Shown here: positions 10,669 through 16,945 of the stretch, piece after piece
How positions within the stretch are numbered: position 1 is the stretch's first letter
Layout: every line of letters starts with the position of its first letter
DNA from: Nephromyces sp. MM_2019
Lineage: Eukaryota > Apicomplexa > Aconoidasida > Nephromycida
Direction: 5' to 3'
DNA length: 16,945 nucleotides
NCBI GenBank assembly: GCA_015657535.1
Contig: JADHZB010001203.1
Location: 1,836 to 18,780 of the forward strand
Translations under genes and position numbers: made by a program
The notes under the pieces: model-generated
Seen by the model: the letters and a program-made list of their open reading frames with translations, nothing else
The model's database searches: none
What the model was told of the DNA's origin: nothing

Positions 10669-11772
10669 ATGGAAAATACTATATTACGTTTAACATCAAC
10701 TCCAATATATGACTTTCAAGCTATTAAGACACATTATGATGCAGGTGAATATATTTTAGCCCTTTTTACACACATTGGATTTGATAAAGTTATACACAAA
10801 AAGGCACAAGCGACTGGTACACATTCTTTCACACAAGAACTTGACTGTTTTTATTTATTTCATGAAAGTATGCAAATTAAAATTCAATTTTTAGTTATTA
10901 ATCCTTATCTTGTCATCTATGCCTACAAATCTCAACCTCAACAATCGGATGAATATGAATGTTCCACACACATAAATGTAAATGAGTTACATACACACAC
11001 AGATACTCAAAACACACCTCCAGATACTACACAAACACACACAACATTGGATACTACATTCGTAGATAAGCAATATAAACATAAAGATAATACACACAAC
11101 TCATCAGATTATACTCCACCCAATTACCCAGACACACCTTCTAATGACCCAGACACACCTTTTAATAACCCACACACTCCTACCCATCACCCACACACAC
11201 CTTCTGATGACCCACACACACATTCTGATGACCCACACACCCCCNCAAATCACACACACACCCCTACCCATCACCCATATCAATTAGAATTTTCTTCTAC
11301 ACATTTCACACTTCAACCAGATGTACAACTTCGGTTTTTTCTACCTACCTCTGGACACACATTTCATAATAGGATACGTTTCTCCCTTATACACCCACTT
11401 GTACTTAGTTTACCCCCACCTTGTTTATTATCTTTACCAAGTGAAGTTATACGTATGATTTACAGATTTCTTAACCTCCCTGATATGTTAAATTTATTGG
11501 CGGTTAATCAACGTTTATTTCAATTTAATTTTGACTTGACATTATGGAGAGACATTGTCGCTCATGCCGGGGCATATTTGCCTAATGGAAATGCCGACAA
11601 TATTTCGACTCCGCATATGGAAGAACTCACCGATTCAAAAATGTGTAAAAATTTATTAGAACGAATGAGAAAACAGAATAAAACACGCCGCACTATTAGA
11701 AGCAGACCAAGCATAGTTATATTTCATGAATATAATCTTGATCTTGTTGATAGAAACTTTTCATTTTTCTAA
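10669..11772 (+). CDS. FBXO7: FBXO7-like F-box protein with split FP-like domain, single exon
   Basis: FBXO7 proteins are SCF ubiquitin-ligase substrate receptors that also bind proteasome-related partners through an FP domain shared with PI31. This frame has 367 residues, with a good start context (AAAC before ATGG) and a TAA stop. Residues about 14-90 resemble the first half of the FP domain (YDAGEYILALFTHIGF; LDCFYLFHES; LVINPYLVIYAY). Residues 206-245 resemble its end (FHNRIRFSLIHPLVLSL). The F-box follows at about 252-300 (LLSLPSEVIRMIYRFLNLPD; AVNQRLF; LTLWRDIV). A basic helix near 325-345 matches the stretch after the F-box in FBXO7. Between the FP halves lies a Thr/His/Pro/Asp-rich insert (about 100-204) with seven heptads. 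The N-terminal ubiquitin-like domain and the proline-rich C-terminus of vertebrate FBXO7 are absent. Base 11245 is unresolved (codon 193); any base gives a sense codon. The F-box is clear; the FBXO7 assignment rests on domain order and is probable. Confidence 0.72.
   Translation: MENTILRLTSTPIYDFQAIKTHYDAGEYILALFTHIGFDKVIHKKAQATGTHSFTQELDCFYLFHESMQIKIQFLVINPYLVIYAYKSQPQQSDEYECSTHINVNELHTHTDTQNTPPDTTQTHTTLDTTFVDKQYKHKDNTHNSSDYTPPNYPDTPSNDPDTPFNNPHTPTHHPHTPSDDPHTHSDDPHTPXNHTHTPTHHPYQLEFSSTHFTLQPDVQLRFFLPTSGHTFHNRIRFSLIHPLVLSLPPPCLLSLPSEVIRMIYRFLNLPDMLNLLAVNQRLFQFNFDLTLWRDIVAHAGAYLPNGNADNISTPHMEELTDSKMCKNLLERMRKQNKTRRTIRSRPSIVIFHEYNLDLVDRNFSFF
11128..11274 (+). repeat. 21-bp coding repeat, seven heptads, inside the FBXO7-like gene
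   Basis: Residues 154-202 form seven consecutive 7-residue units: PDTPSND, PDTPFNN, PHTPTHH, PHTPSDD, PHTHSDD, PHTPxNH, THTPTHH. The DNA period is 21 bp with a CCACACAC core. The units have diverged mostly at the last three positions. Confidence 0.85.
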
Positions 11773-11814
11773 CCTATTTAAACTCAAACTTAAACTCAAT
11801 CCCTCTTAAAACTA

Positions 11815-12090
11815 TTGTGTGTGTATGTGTGTATTGTGTGTGTGGGGTGTTGTATCGTATGTGTATGTGTGTTTGTGTATTATTTAGGTGTGTATGTATT
11901 GTTTGGGTGTAGGTCTGCATTATTTAGATGTGTATGTATTGTTTGGGTGTGTATGCGTATTGTTTGGGTGTGTATGCGTATTGTTTGGGTGTGTATGCGT
12001 ATTGTTTGGGTGTGTATGCGTATTGTTTGGGTGTGTATGCGTATTGTTTGAGTACTGTTTGGGTGCGTGTGTGAATTGTTTGGGTGTATG
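11815..12090. repeat. 21-bp minisatellite just downstream of the FBXO7-like gene
   Basis: GTATTGTTTGGGTGTGTATG recurs exactly every 21 bp at 11936, 11957, 11978, 11999, 12020 and 12041. Decayed copies lie before (11896) and after (12052-12090). The block opens with TG-rich sequence about 40 bp after the stop codon. All frames stay open through the array, so the Val/Cys-rich plus-strand and Thr/His/Pro/Asn-rich minus-strand frames are not evidence of genes by themselves. Confidence 0.88.
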
Positions 12091-13200
12091 TTGTGTGTTG
12101 CATGTTACACACACACATGTGCTTAGAAAGGGGTTATATGTAGGTAGAATTTGTCTATATATATATATATATGTATGTAATATGTGGACTATGCACACAA
12201 TACATATGTATGTTTCTCAAGATTATAAATTTATTGGAAATTTATACGAGTATTTATAATTTTTAAAATTGGTTGATGTATATGTGTATTAATCATGTGT
12301 AAATTTATGAGGATTATACGTATATTCTATGTGTAATTGTAAATTTGTATAGTGTGTAAATTGTAATTTTGACTTATCAAGTAATCTAAAATTGCTAAAA
12401 ATGTGTACCTAAAAACTTATTTGAAAATTTTTTTATATTAACTTGATTTATAATTGCGTGTGTATAGTATATTTCTAAACTCAATAAGGACACCAAACTT
12501 ATGAATTCGGATGTATTTATGAGAGTGCTTAAATAAATGGGGGGCCACTAAAAGTAAACCTCAAATAACACGTAGCTAGAAACGAACGTATCCCAACAAC
12601 TAGCGTCGGCATACCTATCTTAAGCTCACAGTAGGGAAGAATTAGTAAAATCATTAATTCCCCCCAAAAAAATTTCATGATGTGAACAGAAGGACAAAAA
12701 ACGATTTTTAACTAGAAAATAGATGTTAATGAAAACGATTTAACTTTTGATCTTAAACCTAAACTTTCCTATTTTACTCAACATTTGATCCAATGCAAAA
12801 AACCCTTTTGACTCATTAACTAGAACCTAGTATAATTCCTTAAAACTTAACTTTCCCCACTTTAAAGATCAATGTTTTAGCTAGAAAGCTTATACTAGAA
12901 ATTAAATACGTAATATAACCAACCGTAGCCCTAGTAGTGAAACTAGTAAATTATTAACTAGAGTTAGTTCTCTTTGAGTTTAGCATTGGAGTGTGTATTA
13001 AAATTAGCTTAATCGATAAAACGCTAACTCAAATAACTTTACCCGTACCCACCTCATTACCCGAGATAATCCAGATAGTTTATATACTAGTAATTATACT
13101 TATAGTATGTGTATATTTCAAATATAAATATCATAGTAGGTAAATTCAAATCAGTTTATCATATGCGTGTATGCTTTTTTAGCCAAGGTTGAATTAGGAG
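12091..13200. other. Noncoding DNA including an AT-rich island low in TG repeats
   Basis: After a TA run at about 12158-12172, the segment from about 12480 to 13140 loses nearly all TG microsatellites. It contains repeated ACTAG words (ACTAGAACCTAG, CCTAGTAGTGAAACTAG) and a GAATTA/TAATTC inverted pair near 12639-12660. No coding exon or known RNA is recognised. It resembles the island at 2201-2865 in composition and could be an old transposon remnant or unexpanded ancestral sequence. Confidence 0.4.
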
Positions 13201-13349
13201 TGTCAAACATTTATGTGTATAGTGTATGTGTGTTTTCACTGTATGTGTGTTCACTGTGTATATGTTAACTATGGGTATGTATTCTATGTATATATGTGTA
13301 TGTACACTACGTGTGTGTGTGAACACTATGTCTGTGCATTTGTGTGTAT

Positions 13350-13523
13350 ACTATGTATGTCTGTATGTACACTATGTGTGTGTGTGTGTACACTATGTGT
13401 GTGTGTGTGTACACTATGTGTGTGTGTGTATACACTATGTGTGTGTGTGTATACACTATGTGTGTGTGTGTGTACACTATGTGTGTGTGTGTGTACACTA
13501 TGTGTGTGTGTGTGTACACTATG
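13350..13523. repeat. 21-bp minisatellite, eight copies
   Basis: ACTATG starts at 13371, 13392, 13413, 13434, 13455, 13476, 13497 and 13518, an exact 21-bp period. Each unit is a TG run followed by TACACTATG; two units carry TATACAC in place of TGTACAC. TACAC interrupts each TG run at a fixed place. Frames through it on both strands are repeat artefacts. Confidence 0.92.
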
Positions 13524-13939
13524 TATATGCTTTCAATGCTTTTGGTGTGTATATTTACTCAAGCGTGTGTGTGTTTGAGTGGACACGTGTGTATATGTAT
13601 TATATCTAAATGTGTGCATATGTGTATGTATAAATCTGTATAAATTGATTGCTATATAAGTATATATATATATTTAGATAGTATAGCTTACATTAGAAAT
13701 GTGTATGATGTATATATAACTTTACCTAACTTTGAGAGCACATAGATTATAAATATATATATATATCTGAATGAAAACACAAGTTTAGATGAACCTATAC
13801 ACATACTTGAAAATAGCTAAATTAATACAACTTTCACCACCACTCTCACTAATTACACACACACAGACACACACACCTATTCTTTTTATTTTAATTGTGT
13901 GAGTTTGATGTTTACTCTCTCATTATTTATTTATATGTG

Positions 13940-14095
13940 ATTCCCTATATACCAACATCCCCCCTTTCCGTCTGTATATACACCTATATATCCATTTCCA
14001 TCAATCTTTCTCTTTCTCTCTACACACACACCTCTTCACATTACACACCTATCACACCCCCCCCCCCTCCATACTCCCTACTACACACACTCACA
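13940..14095 (+). promoter_or_regulatory. Pyrimidine-rich tract upstream of the 118-codon frame
   Basis: The plus strand becomes rich in C and T (TCTTTCTCTTTCTCTCTAC, then a run of 11 C near 14057), with CA tracts up to the ATG at 14096. It could be a 5' UTR or promoter tract, or the polypyrimidine part of a long intron. The sequence does not decide between them. Confidence 0.3.
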
Positions 14096-14452
14096 ATGAG
14101 TTTCATGTGGGCCCAGAGGCCTTACACAGCACCTTTCTCTACCTCTGCAAATCCTCCACAGCACTCACACACATTCTTATCTAACTCTATGGAGGCCCTC
14201 AATACGTCTTCTTCTCCCACTACCACCACATACACATTTGATGAAGGTGGAAACGTCCGCTATTTTACCTCCAATTGGCTACTTAATGGGCTATTTGGGT
14301 CACACACATCAAACAGTATGTCCTCCACTGATATACTCTTTGCCCCCAAACCGTTCAATTTTATTAAATTTGCCCTCCCCATTTTAGTCCTCGTACCTAA
14401 CCTTACCATCTTTACACGTACCTGGGCCTTTATTGCTCCCAAAGCCTCTTAA
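14096..14452 (+). CDS. Hypothetical 118-residue protein
   Basis: I do not recognise this protein. The frame runs from ATG at 14096 (A at -3) to TAA and is the least repetitive, most GC-rich non-minisatellite stretch nearby. Many codons end in C or T (GCC, CTC, ACC, ATC), unlike the A/T-ending codons of B9D1. The N-terminal half is rich in Ser, Thr and Pro. Residues about 85-105 are hydrophobic (KFALPILVLVPNLTIF) and could form one membrane segment, followed by FTRTWAF. The plus strand carries the CA words (HSHTF, GSHTSN), as in the recognised genes, and AATAAA follows at 14615. The minus strand also has an open frame at 14260-14442, so orientation is not certain, and the plus frame is also open upstream to 13895. 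It may be a single-exon gene or a terminal exon. Confidence 0.4.
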   Translation: MSFMWAQRPYTAPFSTSANPPQHSHTFLSNSMEALNTSSSPTTTTYTFDEGGNVRYFTSNWLLNGLFGSHTSNSMSSTDILFAPKPFNFIKFALPILVLVPNLTIFTRTWAFIAPKAS

Positions 14453-14614
14453 ATATGTGTGTATAATATGTGTGTGTGGGGAGGGGAGGAGTGTATATAT
14501 GGTGAGTGTGACATAGATTACCTATATGCTCTTATCTGTGTGTACAAATCTATATACACACATTTAATACTTTCCACTTATGAGATTATTATATGTTATA
14601 CAAACATCTTATTT

Positions 14615-14620
14615 AATAAA
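14615..14620 (+). terminator. Candidate polyadenylation signal
   Basis: AATAAA lies 162 bp after the stop of the 118-codon plus-strand frame. It is consistent with plus-strand transcription, but weak evidence in AT-rich DNA. Confidence 0.3.
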
Positions 14621-14878
14621 CTTTTACATAGATAATTGTATATATCAATATATATATTTGTATATATTTTTATTTATATACACATTCTATTGATACATAC
14701 ACAATCTATTGACACATACACAATCTATTGATACACTATATAAATACACACATAAACACATACACACACACATAACCATGCACATAAATTTGATTTGGTT
14801 TAACATGGTTCATTGATTGATTGGTTTGTTTATTTTTTTACTTTATTATTATTAATGTGCTCAATTATATTTAACTTT

Positions 14879-14912
<34 letters not shown>

Positions 14913-15141
14913 CAGAACATGATTTACACACAACTTTTTCAATATATAAATCTTTTTATAATTTTTTTGAAAATACACATTTTTGTAGTTTATTTGTGTG
15001 TAAGCATTTATTTGTGTGTAAACAAAATTAATACACACACACAAATAAATTTACTAAATAATTTGTGTGTATAAAATTACAAAACAAAATGCTCTGAAAA
15101 AAAAATTTGTACAACTCCAAATACCTTTATATATATAAATA

Positions 15142-15147
15142 TTTATT
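15142..15147 (-). terminator. Candidate polyadenylation signal for NVL
   Basis: TTTATT on the plus strand reads AATAAA on the minus strand, about 210 bp beyond the NVL stop codon. The distance is plausible for a 3' UTR. Confidence 0.3.
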
Positions 15148-15356
15148 CAAAATATGTATGTAATTATTGAGTGTGTTTGTTTATATACTTGTGTGTATGT
15201 GTGTAGAGTATATGTTTATATATATCAAACCTATGTGTCATATTATGTGTGTTTATAAGTGTGTATTTATATGTGTGTATGTATATGTGTGTGTGTATAT
15301 ATGTGTGTGTGTATATATGTGTGTATGTGTGTGTGTATATATATAATATATTAAAA

Positions 15357-16828
15357 TCATGTAAAAGATTGTTTATTAAATTCTTCAAAAAATCTAATTT
15401 GTTCGTCATTGACTGAGGGGTGTGTGTGTTTCAGGGCTTCTAAGAAATGTTGAGTAGTTATTTTGATATCTGTGTTTACACACATATTATCAGCTGTATG
15501 TTTAGTATTGGTAGATGTATGTGTGTTATGGGTAGGTGTGTGTGGGGTAGTATTAGGTGTGTCTGCGATAAGATGAGGTTTGTCAGTGTGTGTAGAAGAT
15601 TCTATCATGGGATTGAGTGTATCAGTAGTGTTGTGTGTAGATGTGTGAGTAGAGGTGTGTATACTGTTGTCTGTAGATGTGTGTGTAGAGGTGTGTATAC
15701 TGTTGTCTGTAGATGTGTGTGTAGAGGTGTGTATACAGTTGTCTGTAGATGTGTGTGTAGGTGTGTGTATACTGTTGTCTGTAGATGTGTGTGTAGGTGT
15801 GTGTATACTGTTGTCTGTAGATGTGTGTGTATGATCAGTATTAGATAAGTCTAATTTTTCAAGGGCAAGCATAGTTGCTTCTCTAGCAAGGCCAGCTAAA
15901 TCAGCCCCACTAAAACGCTCTGTTTTGTGTGCAATAAGTTCCAAATCAATATTTTCCTCTGTAGGCAATTTTCTACACACAGTTTTAAGTATATCTAAAC
16001 GTCCACACACATTGGGTAGAGGGACTAATAAACGACGGTCTAATCGGCCTGGCCTTAACATAGCTTCATCAATTATATCAGGTCGATTTGTAGCAGCTAT
16101 TACATACACATCTTGTCGATCCTGTGTGTGTCAATACGTGTATGTATATATGAATATATATATATATATGTGCGTGTGTAAAATAATGAGTGTGTAAAAT
16201 AATGGGTGTGTAAAATAATGAGTGTGTAAAATAATGGGTGTGTAAATTAATGAGTGTGTAAAATAATGGGTGTGTAAAATAATGAGTGTGTAAAATAATG
16301 GGTGTGTAAAATTATGTGTATATAAAATAATGGGTGTGTAAAATTATGTGTATATAAAATAATGGGTGTGTAAAATTATGTATATATATATATGTATATA
16401 TGTGTGTTTCAAAATATGTGTGTGTATGTAAATAGATAGTGGAAATATGATTGTAAATATATAAAAAAAAATATATAAATAGATATATATAGTGATCATA
16501 AAACACGTATATAATCAATGTGTATTCAAATCCAAAATCTTATTTTATATAGATATCTAAATCTATATGTGTAAACTCCCTCTATATCTAACACGTTCTA
16601 CACACACACACACACACACACACACCTGTATACCATCCATTTCAGTAAGTAATTGATTAACAACACGTTCAGAGGCATTTGAATTACTTCCATCTGTACC
16701 TCGTTTTGCACACAAAGAGTCCAATTCATCAAAGAAAATCATACAGGGTGAAGATGAACGGGCCCTTTGAAATAATTGTCGTACAGCCTTCTCTGATTCA
16801 CCCACATATTTGTTTAATAATTCGGGAC
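15357..16828 (-). CDS. NVL: NVL/Rix7 AAA+ ATPase, last two exons (second AAA domain)
   Basis: NVL (Rix7 in yeast) is a nucleolar double-AAA ATPase that remodels pre-60S ribosomal particles. Visible exons are 16626-16828 and 15357-16121 on the minus strand, joined in phase 0 by a GT-AG intron. Earlier exons, including the D2 Walker A, lie beyond the right edge. The first exon opens [20 protein letters not shown], then Walker B ([10 protein letters not shown]) and [12 protein letters not shown]. The second holds sensor 1 ([12 protein letters not shown]), the arginine-finger region ([10 protein letters not shown]) and the lid ([20 protein letters not shown]). The C-terminus, [11 protein letters not shown] then [16 protein letters not shown], fits Rix7/NVL better than VCP or AFG2, and ends in TGA. 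Between the lid helices (15468-15839) lies a 124-residue Thr/His/Ser/Asn-rich insert where relatives have a short loop. All visible catalytic motifs are intact. The first-exon acceptor is phase 1, requiring an upstream exon ending in one extra base. Confidence 0.92.
15650..15835 (-). repeat. 36-bp coding repeat inside the NVL lid insert
   Basis: GTCTGTAGATGTGTGTGTAG starts at 15669, 15705, 15741, 15777 and 15813, an exact 36-bp period. On the minus strand it encodes a 12-residue unit, [12 protein letters not shown] or [12 protein letters not shown]. Copies are nearly identical, differing at a Pro/Ser position and one Ser/Cys position, so the array is probably young and variable in copy number. 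Confidence 0.9.
16174..16385. repeat. 16-bp minisatellite in the NVL intron
   Basis: GTGTGTAAAATAATGA and GTGTGTAAAATAATGG alternate at 16-bp spacing from about 16174 to 16310. A derived 32-bp pattern follows (GTGTGTAAAATTATG alternating with GTGTATATAAAATAATGG). The alternation of A- and G-ending units suggests 32-bp higher-order units. It lies wholly within the intron at 16122-16625. Confidence 0.88.
16596..16625. repeat. CA/TG microsatellite forming the NVL splice donor
   Basis: An uninterrupted CA run on the plus strand reads as GT repeats on the minus strand. It begins immediately at the exon end (TACAG then GTGTGTGTG), so the donor dinucleotide is itself the first repeat unit. Confidence 0.85.
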
Positions 16829-16834
16829 CTATAC

Positions 16835-16945
16835 ACACACATACACACATAAAGAATTTTTAGATATATATATATAACTCCACACACATACACACATAAA
16901 GAATTTTTAGATATATATATATAACTCCACACACATACACACATA
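16835..16945. repeat. 47-bp tandem repeat at the right edge, just over two copies
   Basis: AAAGAATTTTTAGATATATA begins at 16851 and again at 16898, each preceded by an ACACACATACACACAT block. The array reaches the end of the window and lies in the intron upstream (in gene sense) of the visible NVL exons. Confidence 0.85.

Larger units (their letters stand above)
14453..15356. other. Noncoding DNA between the 118-codon frame and NVL
   Basis: A TG/GGGAGG stretch follows the stop, then AT-rich DNA, CA repeats, a TA run near 14889-14912, and TG/TA repeats from about 15170 that border the NVL stop. It should contain the 3' UTRs of convergent genes. No exon is recognised. Confidence 0.5.

Noticed and set aside
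12530..12720. Possible structured RNA or tRNA in the AT-rich island
   Set aside because: A short GAATTA/TAATTC inverted pair is present, but no cloverleaf, T-arm consensus or other RNA family signature was seen.
13213..13643. Overlapping Cys/Val/Tyr-rich plus-strand frames and a Thr/His-rich minus-strand frame
   Set aside because: All are translations of the 21-bp TG array, open in several frames on both strands at once, with no non-repeat domain.
14260..14442. 60-residue minus-strand frame opposite the 118-codon frame, with protein-like composition
   Set aside because: No family match, its start is weak, and the plus strand has the longer frame, the CA-sense polarity and a downstream AATAAA. 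Not fully excluded.
15447..15848. 133-residue plus-strand Cys/Val/Arg-rich frame
   Set aside because: It is the antisense shadow of the NVL insert, whose flanking minus-strand sequence has clear AAA-domain conservation.
1..16945. CRISPR array, bacterial operon or prophage
   Set aside because: Tandem arrays here have no unique spacers, and the genes are intron-bearing eukaryotic genes.

Overview
The window looks like nuclear DNA from an AT-rich eukaryote, most likely a small animal with cilia. The sequence shows GT-AG introns, reading frames that end at TAA or TGA, and an A at position -3 of the four proposed start codons. Three genes can be recognised from the protein sequence: B9D1 (ciliary transition zone), an FBXO7-like F-box protein, and the C-terminal AAA+ domain of NVL/Rix7 (60S ribosome assembly). 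B9D1 implies a ciliated lineage, and an F-box behind an FP-like region is mostly an animal arrangement. I cannot name the species. A parasitic flatworm or another fast-evolving small metazoan is a guess.

The DNA is saturated with CA/TG dinucleotide tracts and with minisatellites built from them, with periods of 16, 21, 26, 33, 36 and 47 bp. Pure CA or TG tracts contain no stop codon in any frame, so most long open frames in this window are artefacts (Thr-His runs on one strand, Cys-Val runs on the other).

Layout: 1-315 is the open start of a minus-strand Thr/His-rich protein that runs off the left edge. 316-3969 is mostly TG-rich DNA with a few possible minus-strand exons. 3970-7300 is B9D1 on the plus strand, seven exons with all phases compatible. 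7301-10668 is noncoding and includes a 16-bp minisatellite (about 8700-9410). 10669-11772 is the single-exon FBXO7-like gene. 11773-14095 holds two 21-bp minisatellites, an AT-rich island low in TG repeats, and a pyrimidine-rich tract. 14096-14452 is an unidentified 118-residue frame. 15357-16828 holds the last two visible exons of NVL on the minus strand. A 47-bp tandem repeat closes the window.

The genes do not form a pathway: cilium assembly, ubiquitin ligase/proteasome biology and ribosome assembly are unrelated neighbours. What links them is the repeat biology. Every recognised protein, and the partial one at the left edge, carries a repetitive Thr/His-rich segment encoded by CA-rich DNA. 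In NVL and the FBXO7-like protein the segment sits inside a conserved domain, at a loop position. In B9D1 it is a C-terminal tail. CA repeats always lie on the sense strand of these exons, and the clear coding repeats have periods divisible by three (33, 21, 36 bp). This apparent genome-wide invasion of coding loops by CA microsatellites is the main unusual observation here.
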